A model generated the notes under the pieces. It was not told the origin of the DNA. It searched no databases and saw nothing but the letters and a program-made list of their open reading frames with translations. This document shows, piece by piece, positions 1 to 9,206 of a stretch of 64,000 bases of DNA (position 1 is its first letter; the number at the start of each line of letters is the position of its first letter). Source of the stretch: Rheinheimera mesophila (GTDB lineage: Bacteria > Pseudomonadota > Gammaproteobacteria > Enterobacterales > Alteromonadaceae); assembly GCF_000986865.1 (NCBI RefSeq), contig NZ_LAVS01000005.1, positions 1 to 64,000 of the forward strand, given 5' to 3'. The translations under genes were made by a program, and so were the position numbers.

Positions 1-1131
1 GTAACCCAGCGCATACACAGCAAGCGCCATGGTCAAACCTAACAAACCCGCCACCAGTACTTCTTTGCCGAGCATTTTGCCCCAGTGGCGTAATTTTATA
101 TCACCCGTGGCTAAAGCCCGCACCATCAAGGTGCCGGATTGAGCACCGGCATTACCGCTGCTGGCAATCAGTAACGGTAGGAAAAACAGCAAAGCAATGT
201 GCTGTGAAATAATCTGTTCAAAAGCCGCTAAACCTGCGCCAGAAAAGATATTGCCAAACACCAGCACCACCAGCCAGACCACACGCTTGCGATACAACAA
301 ACTGATTTTGGCATCTTTGACACTGCCTTCGAGCTTGCCGATAGTGGCGGTTTTGTGAAAGTCTTCCGTCGCTTCAGCGGCAGCGACGTCCATCGCGTCA
401 TCGTGGGTGACAATCCCTACTAACTGTCCTTGCGCATTCACCACAGGAATAGCGATTAAGTCGTATTTGGCCACCAATGACGCGACTTCTTCCTGCTCCG
501 TATCCACTTTGACATGGATAGGGTCGTGTTTCATCACATCATCGACCAATGCATGGGTGGGCGCCAAAATTAACTCACGCAACGACAGAGCACCAATTAA
601 AATGCGGTCCTGATCGACCACATAAGACAGATAAATGGTTTCTTTATCTGGCGCTTCGTTGCGCAGCACCTCTATAGCTTGAGTGACAGTTAAGTCCGGC
701 GACAACATAGCGTAATCCGAACTCATAATGGCACCCGCTGTGCCTTCAGAGTACGAGGACAAGCTCAGGATGTCATCACGTTCGGCTTGCGCCAACGCGG
801 GTAACAAAGCTTGTTTTTGCGCATCGGACAGTTTGTTGAACAAGTCAGCTCGTTCATCCGACGACATTTGACGAATCACAGCGGTAAAATCTTGCCGACG
901 TACTGTATGTGCCAGTTCTACCTGCTGCTCTTCGGGTAAATAACTGAACACTTCGGCTTGTGTACTTAACCCAAAGCAACTTAACAGTTGCCACTGATGC
1001 GCAGTGGAAAACTCAGCCAAAGCACCCGCTAAGTCGGCGGCGTGGGTATCAGCCAAACGCACGGATAAGACAGAAAAATCACCGCTCTCCAGAGCAGCAC
1101 GTAAGGTATGGATCAGAACTAAGGCTTCCAT
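1..1131 (-). CDS. mgtE: Magnesium transporter MgtE, N-terminal 377 residues (partial)
   Basis: Inner-membrane Mg2+ channel/transporter. Reading the minus strand from ATG 1131 gives an open frame to the window edge with no stop. The layout is that of MgtE: an alpha-helical N domain (about residues 1-130, ending near SSYSEGTAGAIM), two CBS domains (about 130-260, including IPVVNAQGQLVGIVTHDDAM), a connecting helix, then the first membrane helices (LLFFLPLLIASSGNAGAQSG, a family signature). The C-terminal membrane part lies beyond position 1. The start is supported by a GAGGTG ribosome-binding site 5 bases upstream. The gene has a leader of about 185 nt with strong hairpins, so expression is probably controlled after transcription starts. 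Family assignment is secure; ion specificity is inferred from the family. Confidence 0.93.
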   Translation of the reverse strand, partial: MEALVLIHTLRAALESGDFSVLSVRLADTHAADLAGALAEFSTAHQWQLLSCFGLSTQAEVFSYLPEEQQVELAHTVRRQDFTAVIRQMSSDERADLFNKLSDAQKQALLPALAQAERDDILSLSSYSEGTAGAIMSSDYAMLSPDLTVTQAIEVLRNEAPDKETIYLSYVVDQDRILIGALSLRELILAPTHALVDDVMKHDPIHVKVDTEQEEVASLVAKYDLIAIPVVNAQGQLVGIVTHDDAMDVAAAEATEDFHKTATIGKLEGSVKDAKISLLYRKRVVWLVVLVFGNIFSGAGLAAFEQIISQHIALLFFLPLLIASSGNAGAQSGTLMVRALATGDIKLRHWGKMLGKEVLVAGLLGLTMALAVYALGY

Positions 1132-1316
1132 GTTTTCACCTCGAACTACGGGCCGTAGTCGCAAGGTTCAGACAAACCAGTGCTCTACAGCAAAACTACA
1201 GGGTTAAGTTGTATGTCAGGCTAAGCCTGTGACTGGGTACGTCCATAAAAACGGAACTCTCCTTGGTTATTGCAGAGGAATATCAGCTTAACTTATTGCT
1301 GATACAGCGAAAAACA
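1132..1316 (-). promoter_or_regulatory. Structured 5' leader of mgtE, possible Mg2+-responsive element
   Basis: The predicted transcript start lies near 1316, about 185 nt before the mgtE start codon. Three inverted repeats sit in this leader: 1281-1304 (7-bp arms TATCAGC/GCTGATA), 1217-1229 (CAGGC/GCCTG around 3 bases) and 1145-1159 (ACTACGG/CCGTAGT around one base). The last ends a few bases before the mgtE ribosome-binding site. I do not recognise the M-box consensus here, so a known riboswitch class is not claimed. That it senses Mg2+ is inference from the downstream gene. Confidence 0.4.
1196..1246 (-). CDS. Candidate 16-residue leader peptide in the mgtE 5' UTR
   Basis: ATG at 1246 opens a 16-codon frame (MDVPSHRLSLTYNLTL) closed by TAG at 1196. 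An AGGAG motif lies about 12 bases before the ATG, which is somewhat far. The frame covers the 1217-1229 hairpin, so its translation would alter leader folding. Leader peptides controlling Mg2+ transporters are known in enterobacteria (MgtL), but this sequence is not similar as far as I can see. It could be a chance frame. Confidence 0.25.
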   Translation of the reverse strand: MDVPSHRLSLTYNLTL

Positions 1317-1322
1317 AGCATC

Positions 1323-1351
1323 ATTTTACTCCTGTAACCACTTAACCTCAA
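1323..1351 (-). promoter_or_regulatory. Predicted sigma-70 promoter of mgtE
   Basis: On the minus strand TTGAGG (1351-1346) is separated by exactly 17 bases from TAAAAT (1328-1323). This is a good match to -35/-10 hexamers and places the transcript start near 1316, well upstream of mgtE. Confidence 0.5.
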
Positions 1352-1414
1352 CTTAATAGCGGCAGAAGTGTGTGATTTCGTTCGACCAACACCTGCCCGC
1401 CCAAAGGACAGAAT

Positions 1415-2230
1415 ATGTTTGCCGAAAACAAGGCGTTGTGGTGGCAACCTCAAACATTACTCAACGAGCAAAGCTGCAAAATTCAACTGGGACCTTTACT
1501 GATTTTTTTACAGCGTAAAGCCGGAGAGTGGCGGCTGTCGACTGAACTACTGGCACAAGCAGAACATCAGGAGCTGGAAGCTGAACTGCTGCCACAGTGG
1601 CCACAGCATCGTTTGGCCAGTCGTTTCGTCTTTGAGAACGAGCCGCTACAGTTTTGTTTGAAACCTGTATTGGCAGATCGGCCAGTGGTGGTAAAAACGC
1701 ATCAACCTGTGTATATACCATCCGGTGAACAAGTGACGTTCTATATCAGTAGTCCTGTCAGCATCCGGATTGAACTGCAGCAACCGGATTTAATGTTGCA
1801 GGAAGTGCAAAGCCAACGTTTATCCGACACCTGGTTTGGCCCCAATACCCAGGTGGGTGAACTCTGTTATGCCGATAAAACTCAGGCCAGACACAGTAAA
1901 GAGGAGTTACCACGGCGAGTGCACAAAGCTGTGACCCCTGTCACAGTGAAAAATAACTCCAGCCGGATGATGAGTATCGAAAAGCTTAGTTTACCCATCC
2001 CTTATTTATCTTTATACGGTCTGACCGACGGCAGTTTATGGACAGATCAGGTGCTGTTGGATCATCAGGACGATGCGGAACTCAGTCGACTGCAGATCAG
2101 TAAAAAGATGCCTGCTGGGTTTGATGGTGCTGAACGACTAGCTAAACCCCGTTTGCATATGGAAAAACATGGCCTGTTCCGCGCTTTCAGTGATTTATTT
2201 ACTCATGCAGCCAACCGAGGTGCTTTATGA
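1415..2230 (+). CDS. DUF432-like protein, partner of the downstream MscS channel
   Basis: Soluble protein of 271 residues without signal peptide or membrane helix. It looks beta-rich, with a basic C-terminal third. I place it in the DUF432 family from overall appearance and from its position directly before a small mechanosensitive channel, an arrangement I recall for this family; function is unknown. Its stop codon overlaps the channel's start codon (ATGA at 2227-2230), so the two are translationally coupled and the protein may adjust or assemble with the channel. The ATG follows AAAGGACAGAAT, a good ribosome-binding site. Family call moderate, function not known. Confidence 0.65.
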   Translation: MFAENKALWWQPQTLLNEQSCKIQLGPLLIFLQRKAGEWRLSTELLAQAEHQELEAELLPQWPQHRLASRFVFENEPLQFCLKPVLADRPVVVKTHQPVYIPSGEQVTFYISSPVSIRIELQQPDLMLQEVQSQRLSDTWFGPNTQVGELCYADKTQARHSKEELPRRVHKAVTPVTVKNNSSRMMSIEKLSLPIPYLSLYGLTDGSLWTDQVLLDHQDDAELSRLQISKKMPAGFDGAERLAKPRLHMEKHGLFRAFSDLFTHAANRGAL

Positions 2231-3069
2231 TTGATCTGATCATTAACTATCTGGATTCAGACAAATTTCTCTCTTTGATGCAGGCTGGTTTGCTGTTTAT
2301 TATCGGCTTTTTAGCGGCCAGTTTATTATCCCGCGCTGTTTACAAAGTCTGCCTAAAACGTTTTAGCCCTCATCATGCCAGTTTAAGTCGCCGTTTGGTG
2401 TACTGGCTGGTGTTGGCGCTCTTTGTTGCCAGTGGATTAAAACAATTAGGCTTTAATTTAGGGGTATTACTGGGCGCGGCCGGGGTGTTGTCCGTGGCTA
2501 TTGGTTTTGCATCGCAAACCTCAGTATCGAACCTGATCAGTGGTTTGTTTTTGATTGGCGAACGACCGTTTCAGATCGGCGATACTATTCAGGTCGGTAA
2601 CACTACGGGGGAAATTCTATCGATTGACCTGCTGTCTATTAAATTACGGACCTTCGATAACCTTTTTGTCCGTATTCCCAATGAAAGCCTGATTAAAACA
2701 GAAGTCATCAACTTAACCCGTTTCCCTATCCGTCGGCTGGATCTGAAAATCGGTGTAGCCTACAAAGAAAATATCAATCAGGTCAGGCAAGTTTTGCTAA
2801 AAGTTGCAGAGCAAAATCCTTTGAGTCTGGATGAACCTGTTCCTGTATTTCAGTTTTTAAGCTTTGCCGAGTCGTCACTGGACTTACAATTTTCGGTCTG
2901 GACCAGAAAAGAAAACTACAGAGAGTTACGCACTTGTTTACTGGAAGAGATCAAACAGGCCTTTGACCAGCAGGGGATTGACTTGCCATTTCCACAACGG
3001 GAGCTCAGTCTGAGCCAGAATACTTTGGCTTTACTGCGCAATGAGCCAGAGCAGAAGATCCAGAGATAA
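2227..3069 (+). CDS. Small-conductance mechanosensitive channel, MscS family
   Basis: Inner-membrane channel of 280 residues that would release solutes under hypo-osmotic stress. Membrane helices are visible at about 15-35, 60-75 and 80-105. The third contains the Gly/Ala-rich pore stretch (LLGAAGVLSVAIGFASQTS) followed by the MscS beta-domain hallmark region (LISGLFLIGERPFQIGDTI). The C-terminal alpha/beta domain runs to about residue 260. This is the short MscS architecture without large extra N-terminal domains. It overlaps the DUF432 gene by 4 bases, indicating one operon. Confidence 0.9.
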   Translation: MIDLIINYLDSDKFLSLMQAGLLFIIGFLAASLLSRAVYKVCLKRFSPHHASLSRRLVYWLVLALFVASGLKQLGFNLGVLLGAAGVLSVAIGFASQTSVSNLISGLFLIGERPFQIGDTIQVGNTTGEILSIDLLSIKLRTFDNLFVRIPNESLIKTEVINLTRFPIRRLDLKIGVAYKENINQVRQVLLKVAEQNPLSLDEPVPVFQFLSFAESSLDLQFSVWTRKENYRELRTCLLEEIKQAFDQQGIDLPFPQRELSLSQNTLALLRNEPEQKIQR

Positions 3070-3150
3070 ACTGGCAAAGCGCTGAAACTGTCCTAAAGTT
3101 AAATTTGCTTACCAACTGTTCTGGTAAGTGCAGTTAAATCAAGGACTCAT

Positions 3151-3468
3151 ATGAAAAACATAAATAAAATCTGTATTGCTCTACTTTGTTTGGGAACTGT
3201 ATCTGCGGTAGCAGCGGAAGAAGAAGTGGTGTACTCGACTGAAGGTTATTGTGTGCTGTCGAATGAGGGTGTGGATAGCCGAATGCTGGAAGCTTATGCA
3301 AAAAAGCTTGGTGACGAACCGTCCAAGAAGGTCTGCGATGCATTTAAGCAAGTGGTTGCAGCGTCACGGCCAAAAGAGTGGGATTACCCTATGGGTAAAC
3401 CTTATCCAGGTAGCGTAGTCCGCTTATCTGACAGTCAGATTGCCGCCATTAAAGCCGCTTCAAAATAA
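3151..3468 (+). CDS. Small secreted protein of unknown function
   Basis: A 105-residue protein with a clear signal peptide (about residues 1-22, cleavage after VSAVAA), so probably periplasmic with a mature size near 9 kDa. The mature part has two cysteines (in EGYCVLS and KKVCDAF) that could form a disulfide. No domain recognised. A ribosome-binding site AAGGA precedes the ATG by 7 bases. A strong hairpin terminator follows the stop, so it is probably transcribed as a single gene. Confidence 0.75.
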   Translation: MKNINKICIALLCLGTVSAVAAEEEVVYSTEGYCVLSNEGVDSRMLEAYAKKLGDEPSKKVCDAFKQVVAASRPKEWDYPMGKPYPGSVVRLSDSQIAAIKAASK

Positions 3469-3485
3469 ATGTATTGATTTGTTTT

Positions 3486-3516
3486 GACTGAGGACAGGCT
3501 ATGTTCTCAGTCTTTT
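3486..3516 (+). terminator. Rho-independent terminator
   Basis: GACTGAGGACA (3486-3496) pairs with TGTTCTCAGTC (3502-3512) over 11 positions with one G-U pair, followed by TTTT. It ends the 3151-3468 transcription unit. It also overlaps the ATG at 3501 of the longest reading frame downstream, which argues for a later start for that gene. Confidence 0.75.
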
Positions 3517-3587
3517 CCGCTAGCTCTTGTTGTAAATTGTGTCATGATAAAACCCTATCAACAGAAATGGATCTTGTCGTGTTGAAG

Positions 3588-5234
3588 ATGTATAGCAGTA
3601 TTTTACTCAAATCACTGACAGCCACTTTTGCACTGGTTGTGCTTAGTCTGAATCATCCTTTGCAAGCCTCAGAGCTTTGTACCCCCGTTCAAGATCCCTC
3701 TGACTTTCAGCTCTACACTGGAAAAACAATCAGGGAAGTCCGTTTTATCCGCAACGATGTGTTTGATTTAGAGCAACCCAACACCTACTGGTTTCACCGC
3801 TTTGCTAACCGCACTCACATCATTACCACCGAAGCAACACTACAGGAAGATGTGTTGTTTAAAACTGGTGATGCATTGGATGCGGATAGTCTGGCAGAAA
3901 CTGAACGTTTATTACGCACCAGACGTTACCTGCGTAAGGTTGAGGTGCGAGTGACTCATCAATGTCCGGATCAGCAGGTGATAGTGACCATCAGTAGTTG
4001 GGATAACTGGTCGTTATTACCCAAAGTATCCGCCAGCCGCGAAGGTGGTGAGAGCCGCTCTACTTTTGGCTTGGCCGAAGACAACCTGTTTGGTACAGGG
4101 AACCAAATTAATCTGGATTATGAACACGACAGCGAACGTACCAGCTACTTACTGAATTTCCGCTCACCTAATATGTTTGGCAGTCACTGGGGGTTAAATA
4201 CCCGATACGCGGATAAATCTGATGGGGAATCCTATTTAATTGCTGTCGAAAAGCCTTTTTATCGCCTCAGTGCGCCCTGGTCTTTTGCTTTAACTCTGGA
4301 TCAGGACAGTCAGGACATTAATGAATACCTGCTTGGCGACGAAGCCAATGAATTTCAGAAACAAAAGAGGTTTTTTGATGTTCAGGGGGGGATAAAAGTT
4401 GCAGCGGCTGATCTATGGGTGCAACGTATTTTCATGGGCGCAACCCATAATGAAGTGCAGTTTGAGGAAACTGCGGATACCTTATTTGGTAAGCCGGATA
4501 AACGCGATTTGTCCCAGTTTTGGCTAGCCTGGCAGTATTTGCAGTCCGATTACCGGCAAATGTTTAATATCTACCAGTTTAACCGGGTAGAAGATATTAA
4601 TTTAGGCTGGCAGGCGGACGTCAAACTGGCCTATTTGGCGCCGATGCTGGGCGCCGATGACAAAGGTTGGCAAGTGACGGCATCGGCGCACAAAGCAACA
4701 GAGCTGAGCGCAGATCACTATTTGCTGACCTCAGCCTCAGCCAGTCAACTGGAGCAAGCCGACATCAGCCAGACTTTAGTCAAAACTCATCTGATGCTCA
4801 TTCACAAGTTTGATCCGCAGCATAGTCTGGTTGGTCAACTGACGTACCAGTACGGCCATGATTTATTTCGTGACGAGCGCCTGAGTTTAGGCGGCGACAC
4901 AGGCCTGCGGGCTTTCCCTCTGTATTATCAAACCGGCGAACGTCTGGCGCTGGCTACTATGGAATATCGCTATTACAGCAATCTGTCCATAGCACAGATT
5001 TTTGATGTAGGTTACGCCACTTTTGCCGACATGGGTCGCACCTGGGGGGACAACCCGGATTTACCGGGCAGTTCAGGCGTTCAAACTTTGTATGGGGTCG
5101 GGGCTGGTATACGGCTACTGTCCAGTCACAGCAGCCGTGGCACTATGATCCATATAGATCTCACCAAAGCCTTTGGTGGTGACGATGATTTATCCGGGGT
5201 GGAATGGCGGATACTGGCCAAACAAAGTTTCTAG
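3588..5234 (+). CDS. POTRA/beta-barrel outer membrane protein (BamA/TamA-like surface antigen)
   Basis: Predicted outer-membrane protein. From ATG 3588 there is a good signal peptide ([20 protein letters not shown], cleavage near LQAS). A POTRA-like region spans about residues 35-130 ([10 protein letters not shown] to [10 protein letters not shown]), and a C-terminal barrel of about 400 residues ends in Phe. An in-frame ATG lies upstream at 3501, but it sits inside a terminator hairpin and would bury the signal peptide, so 3588 is preferred (3567 is possible). With one POTRA-like unit it is shorter than BamA; this subgroup has no role I can name. Its end overlaps the convergent mutM by 4 bases. 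Confidence 0.8.
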   Translation: MYSSILLKSLTATFALVVLSLNHPLQASELCTPVQDPSDFQLYTGKTIREVRFIRNDVFDLEQPNTYWFHRFANRTHIITTEATLQEDVLFKTGDALDADSLAETERLLRTRRYLRKVEVRVTHQCPDQQVIVTISSWDNWSLLPKVSASREGGESRSTFGLAEDNLFGTGNQINLDYEHDSERTSYLLNFRSPNMFGSHWGLNTRYADKSDGESYLIAVEKPFYRLSAPWSFALTLDQDSQDINEYLLGDEANEFQKQKRFFDVQGGIKVAAADLWVQRIFMGATHNEVQFEETADTLFGKPDKRDLSQFWLAWQYLQSDYRQMFNIYQFNRVEDINLGWQADVKLAYLAPMLGADDKGWQVTASAHKATELSADHYLLTSASASQLEQADISQTLVKTHLMLIHKFDPQHSLVGQLTYQYGHDLFRDERLSLGGDTGLRAFPLYYQTGERLALATMEYRYYSNLSIAQIFDVGYATFADMGRTWGDNPDLPGSSGVQTLYGVGAGIRLLSSHSSRGTMIHIDLTKAFGGDDDLSGVEWRILAKQSF

Positions 5235-6046
5235 TCTTCGTTCTGACATTGTGGGCAATAAACGGTACTGCGCTGACCTAACCGTATTTCTTTCAGTTCA
5301 GTCTGACAACTGAAACACGCCTCACCGCCACGACCATACACCAACAACTGCTGGGCAAAATAGCCCGGCTTACCGTCTGTTTGACTAAAGTCTTTTAAAG
5401 TCGTGCCGCCCTGAGTAATAGCCTTCGCCAAAATTTGTTTCACCACCTGCACCAATAGTTCGGCTTGTTCTGCGGTCAGTTGATTGGCTGGCATTTTGGG
5501 ATGAATACCCGCCTGGAACAAGGCTTCATTGGCATAAATATTCCCCACCCCAACCACCACATGATTATCCATCAATACCAGTTTGATGGCGCTGCTGCGT
5601 TTTTGGCAAGCAGCCAGTAACATCTGCGCATGGAAATCCCCCAACAAAGGCTCAGGGCCCAGGTTGGTCATCAAGGGATGCAGTGTGTCTTTTGGCTGCC
5701 ATAACACGGCACCAAAACGTCGGGTGTCGTTTAGGCGCAGCATAAAGCCATTACTTAGATAAATATCTACATGATCGTGTTTACTGGCTGGAGTACTCTG
5801 CGGCACCACTTTCAAATGACCTGACATCCCCAGATGGATAATCAATTCGCCGTCCGGCAAATGAATCAGCAGGTATTTCGCCCGTCTTGTCACATCAAGC
5901 ACAGGTTGTTGCTTAATGTCCAATACGTCATCAGGTATCCACCAACGCAACTGGCGCTGTCGCACCACCACTTTTTCAATATGTTGCTGCTGCAGATGGG
6001 GGCTAATACCTAAACGGGAGACTTCAACTTCTGGTAATTCTGGCAT
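5231..6046 (-). CDS. mutM: Formamidopyrimidine-DNA glycosylase (Fpg)
   Basis: Base-excision repair enzyme removing 8-oxoguanine and formamidopyrimidines, with AP-lyase activity. The start at 6046 gives the invariant N-terminus MPELPEVE, where Pro2 is the nucleophile after Met removal and Glu3 is catalytic. Lys57 in RRAKYLL is the conserved lysine, and the C-terminal zinc finger has four cysteines (CFSCQ, then CPQC). At 271 residues the length is normal. The open frame extends 26 codons further upstream, but that extension lacks family features. Downstream of an unknown membrane-anchored gene with a 7-base gap, probably co-transcribed. Confidence 0.97.
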   Translation of the reverse strand: MPELPEVEVSRLGISPHLQQQHIEKVVVRQRQLRWWIPDDVLDIKQQPVLDVTRRAKYLLIHLPDGELIIHLGMSGHLKVVPQSTPASKHDHVDIYLSNGFMLRLNDTRRFGAVLWQPKDTLHPLMTNLGPEPLLGDFHAQMLLAACQKRSSAIKLVLMDNHVVVGVGNIYANEALFQAGIHPKMPANQLTAEQAELLVQVVKQILAKAITQGGTTLKDFSQTDGKPGYFAQQLLVYGRGGEACFSCQTELKEIRLGQRSTVYCPQCQNED

Positions 6047-6053
6047 AACAGCC

Positions 6054-6524
6054 TCAACGTAAAACAGATGGGAACAATAAGTCAGCCTGACCTTCTGGCA
6101 AGCGGTACCACGAATCAGCGTCAACTGCTTTTAACCAATAATACTGACCAGCCTGATACAACTGCCAACGCTGCCGTGCAGGTTTGCCCGTTAACCAAAC
6201 TGACACTTCAGTCACTAGTACGGGATTGATCGGGTTCAGCGGCGACTTTTCTGGCAACGAGGCTTGCTGCCAGTGCTGCAACAAAGTGCTCAATTGGGCT
6301 TCGTTGAATACCGCAGGTTGTGAGCGCCAGCTTGGCCCGGCCCGCTCAATCTGATGTTTGGGAAAATGCAAAGCCAATAGCACCTGACTTGAAGAAATCA
6401 GTTGAGGCTGAGGTTCATTACGAGTTTGTTTTACGTACTCAGGTAAACCGACAAACAGGGCGACTAAAATCACCACTGTGTAAATCATGACGTTATTCCA
6501 GCCTTTTTGACTTAAACGGATCAT
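6054..6524 (-). CDS. Membrane-anchored protein of unknown function
   Basis: A 156-residue protein with one N-terminal membrane helix (about residues 12-30, [19 protein letters not shown]) and a periplasmic remainder rich in Trp and Gln. No domain recognised. An internal ATG (MIYTVV, residue 13) could be the true start. It ends 7 bases before mutM, so the two are probably co-transcribed, but nothing suggests a repair role. Confidence 0.6.
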   Translation of the reverse strand: MIRLSQKGWNNVMIYTVVILVALFVGLPEYVKQTRNEPQPQLISSSQVLLALHFPKHQIERAGPSWRSQPAVFNEAQLSTLLQHWQQASLPEKSPLNPINPVLVTEVSVWLTGKPARQRWQLYQAGQYYWLKAVDADSWYRLPEGQADLLFPSVLR

Positions 6525-6619
6525 AAAAATTAAAACCGAGGCAGAAGAAAAACCGCAGTGTAAACCAGAGACAGGCGGAACAACCAGAAGAACGAGATAG
6601 ATCGCAGAACACTGAGAGT

Positions 6620-6647
6620 AAAAAACCCGACTTGCGTCGGGTTTTTT
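6620..6647 (-). terminator. Terminator of the rpmB-rpmG operon
   Basis: AAAAAACCCGAC (6620-6631) and GTCGGGTTTTTT (6636-6647) form a 12-bp stem with a 4-base loop. Read on the minus strand it ends in a run of T directly after rpmG. The A/T tails make it potentially bidirectional. Confidence 0.85.
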
Positions 6648-6655
6648 CAGTTCAA

Positions 6656-6811
6656 TTACTTGATTTTCGCTTCTTTGAAAATCACGTGCTTGCGCACTTT
6701 AGGATCGAACTTTTTGATTTCCATTTTTTCTGGCATGGTGCGTTTGTTCTTCGTTGTTGTGTAGAAGAAGCCAGTACCAGCAGAAGAAACTAAACGAATT
6801 TTATCGCGCAT
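6656..6811 (-). CDS. rpmG: 50S ribosomal protein L33
   Basis: A 51-residue basic protein (starts [20 protein letters not shown], ends FKEAKIK) that matches the L33 pattern. It lacks the Cys pairs of zinc-binding L33 forms, so it is the C-minus type. Found directly from the sequence; it lies 11 bases after rpmB in the conserved rpmB-rpmG operon and is followed by a strong terminator. Confidence 0.96.
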   Translation of the reverse strand: MRDKIRLVSSAGTGFFYTTTKNKRTMPEKMEIKKFDPKVRKHVIFKEAKIK

Positions 6812-6822
6812 AATTTAATTCC

Positions 6823-7059
6823 TTAAACCTTCTGACCTTTAGCACGCAGATCGGCTAAAACAGTATCGATACCATTTTTGTCGATGATACGCATACCACG
6901 AGTAGAAATACGTAAAGTCACAAAACGGTTTTCGCTTTCAACCCAGAAACGGTGAGTTTGCAGGTTAGGCAGGAAACGGCGCTTAGTTGCGTTGTTGGCG
7001 TGTGAACGACGGTTACCTACCATCGGACCCTTACCAGTGATTTGGCACACTCTAGACAT
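6823..7059 (-). CDS. rpmB: 50S ribosomal protein L28
   Basis: A 78-residue basic large-subunit protein beginning [20 protein letters not shown], the L28 signature. Length is exactly that of the E. coli protein. First gene of rpmB-rpmG, with a good sigma-70 promoter at 7147-7175. radC lies upstream on the same strand, as in E. coli. Confidence 0.98.
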   Translation of the reverse strand: MSRVCQITGKGPMVGNRRSHANNATKRRFLPNLQTHRFWVESENRFVTLRISTRGMRIIDKNGIDTVLADLRAKGQKV

Positions 7060-7146
7060 GTCAATGTTTCTCCAAAATTACTTCAGCTCGAGCTTCGTTC
7101 ATCCTTCTGGCCAAGAAGAATGCCCCGGATTTCTGAAAGGGCGCAA

Positions 7147-7175
7147 TTTATACACGAAAGCCTGATCAAATTCAA
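7147..7175 (-). promoter_or_regulatory. Predicted sigma-70 promoter of rpmB-rpmG
   Basis: On the minus strand TTGAAT (7175-7170), a 17-base spacer and TATAAA (7152-7147) form a near-consensus promoter about 85 bases before the rpmB start. Confidence 0.6.
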
Positions 7176-7225
7176 GCAAATCTGTACGGTTCAGGCGATC
7201 GTTTGCACATCCAAACTTCAGACCT

Positions 7226-7900
7226 TTATAGCCAGCCGCGTTCGGCAAAGGAAATAACCTCTGCATCACCTACCACAAAATGATCCAGCAACTTGATGTC
7301 AACCAGAGACATGGCTTGAGTCAGGCGTTCCGTTATCACCCGATCGGCACGGCTCGGCTCTGCAACTCCGGATGGATGATTGTGAGCCAAAATAACGGCG
7401 GCGGCATTATGCGCTAAAGCACTCTGAACTACAATACGCGGATACACCGGAGATGCATCAATAGTGCCGAAAAATAACGGTTCGGCGCAAATCAGCCGGT
7501 GCTGGCTGTCCAAATACAACAACATAAAAACTTCGCGTTTTTGTGCCGCTAAACTTTGTTGTAAATACCGCTTCACCAAAGCAGGTTCAGTAAAGACAGT
7601 ATCGCGTTGCATGCTTTGCACCAGATAGCGTCGGCTTAGTTCCATAACTGCCTGTAATTGCACATATTTTGCCTGACCTAAACCATGGCCTTTGCAAAAG
7701 TCTGCCTGACTGGCGGCTAATAAAGGCCGCAAACCACCAAACTGATGCAATAAAGTGCGGGACAATTCCACCGCATCCATACCGGCCACACCAGTACGTA
7801 AAAAAATAGCCAGCAATTCGCCGTCCGATAAATGTTCTGCGCCATGTGCCAGCAGTTTTTCTCTTGGCCTTTCACCTTCAGGCCAGCTTTTTATACTCAT
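7226..7900 (-). CDS. radC: RadC family protein (JAB/MPN-type)
   Basis: Cytoplasmic protein of 224 residues with an N-terminal UPF0758/HhH-like region ([23 protein letters not shown]) and a C-terminal MPN domain with metal-binding HNHPSG and a downstream Asp (EPSRADR). The molecular role of RadC is still unsettled despite the DNA-repair name. The start at 7900 ([17 protein letters not shown]) is chosen over the longer frame from 7957 because it has a strong GGAGG site 7 bases upstream and matches the usual N-terminus. Divergent from coaBC, as in E. coli. Confidence 0.95.
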   Translation of the reverse strand: MSIKSWPEGERPREKLLAHGAEHLSDGELLAIFLRTGVAGMDAVELSRTLLHQFGGLRPLLAASQADFCKGHGLGQAKYVQLQAVMELSRRYLVQSMQRDTVFTEPALVKRYLQQSLAAQKREVFMLLYLDSQHRLICAEPLFFGTIDASPVYPRIVVQSALAHNAAAVILAHNHPSGVAEPSRADRVITERLTQAMSLVDIKLLDHFVVGDAEVISFAERGWL

Positions 7901-7982
7901 CTTCGCCTCCTTGAGTTTTTGTTTTCCTTCATCTTTCCGTGTTATCTTAACGCCCACTTAACCCCTTTTTGCTGCGACAGAC

Positions 7983-9206
7983 ATGGCACTATTACTCTCA
8001 GGAAAACGCATTTTATTAGGCATTAGCGGTGGCATTGCCGCTTACAAAAGTGCCGACTTAATTCGCCGTCTGAAAGAACGAGGCGCTGAAGTACGGGTCA
8101 TTCAAACCGACGCAGCGTGCGAATTTATTACGCCTTTAACCTTGCAGGCCTTATCCGGTCATCCGGTGGCCAACAGTCTGCTCGACCCTGCTGCCGAAGC
8201 CGCTATGGGCCATATAGAGCTGGCCAAATGGGCCGATTTATTACTGATAGCTCCAGCTTCGGCTGATTTAATTGCCCGCTTAGCCCATGGTCTGGCCAAC
8301 GACTTATTAAGCACTTGTGTGCTGGCAACCGATGCCCCTGTCGCTGTAGCCCCTGCGATGAATCAGCAGATGTATAAAAATATAGCCACCAAACACAATA
8401 TAGACACATTAAAGACACGTAATTTTTACATCTGGGGGCCAGCAGCAGGTGAACAAGCCTGTGGTGATGTCGGTATGGGCCGGATGTTAGAACCTTTGCA
8501 ACTGGTGGATTTAGTCCTTGAGCATTTTGCGCCTAAAGTGTTGCCTTTAGAGGGGGTATCACTGGTGATTACTGCTGGCCCGACCCGCGAGCCAATAGAC
8601 CCTGTGCGTTATATCTCTAACCACAGTTCAGGCAAAATGGGTTTTGCTTTAGCTGAAGCCGCGGTGCAATTGGGTGCACAGGTCACGTTAATAGCAGGGC
8701 CAGTGCAGCTTGCAACACCTGCAGGCGTAAAACGTATTGACGTGGTCACAGCCGACCAGATGTATCAGGTCGCATTAGAGCAGGCGATCAGCGCACACAT
8801 CTTTATTGGCTGCGCTGCAGTAGCAGATTATAAAGTGGCGCAGGTAGCGACACAGAAACTGAAAAAAACCAGCGACGATAGCACCAGCCTGACGCTGGTG
8901 AAAAACCCGGACATTATTGCCGCTGTGGCTGCATTAACCTCACAACGTCCTTTTACTGTAGGTTTTGCTGCTGAAACTCAGGATGTGGCTAATTATGCCC
9001 GCCAGAAACTGGTGAAGAAAAAACTGGACTTGATTTGCGCCAACGACGTGTCCCTATCGAACCAGGGCTTTAACAGCGAACAAAATGCTCTCACTGTATT
9101 TTGGGCCGACGGCGAACAGCAGTTTGGCTTACAAGCCAAAACAGAGCTGGCACAGCAACTTCTTTTATTGATTAACGAGCGTTATCTGCATGAAAAAAGC
9201 CATTGA
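7983..9206 (+). CDS. coaBC: Bifunctional phosphopantothenoylcysteine decarboxylase / phosphopantothenate-cysteine ligase
   Basis: Carries out two steps of coenzyme A synthesis: ligation of cysteine to 4'-phosphopantothenate and decarboxylation of the product. The N-terminal flavoprotein half (residues 1-190) shows [18 protein letters not shown], the APAMN motif and the Cys-containing lid segment ([12 protein letters not shown]). The C-terminal half (190-407) shows the CoaB motifs [20 protein letters not shown] and [12 protein letters not shown]. Full length at 407 residues. It overlaps dut by 17 bases, so the two are co-expressed, the conserved dfp-dut pair. Confidence 0.98.
   Translation: MALLLSGKRILLGISGGIAAYKSADLIRRLKERGAEVRVIQTDAACEFITPLTLQALSGHPVANSLLDPAAEAAMGHIELAKWADLLLIAPASADLIARLAHGLANDLLSTCVLATDAPVAVAPAMNQQMYKNIATKHNIDTLKTRNFYIWGPAAGEQACGDVGMGRMLEPLQLVDLVLEHFAPKVLPLEGVSLVITAGPTREPIDPVRYISNHSSGKMGFALAEAAVQLGAQVTLIAGPVQLATPAGVKRIDVVTADQMYQVALEQAISAHIFIGCAAVADYKVAQVATQKLKKTSDDSTSLTLVKNPDIIAAVAALTSQRPFTVGFAAETQDVANYARQKLVKKKLDLICANDVSLSNQGFNSEQNALTVFWADGEQQFGLQAKTELAQQLLLLINERYLHEKSH

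Noticed and set aside
1132-1316. M-box (ykoK) Mg2+ riboswitch upstream of mgtE
   Set aside because: The conserved M-box blocks are not visible by eye; only generic hairpins are. Reported as an unassigned leader instead.
3501-3587. N-terminal extension of the outer-membrane protein
   Set aside because: The upstream ATG lies within a terminator stem of the previous gene and would place the signal peptide internally.
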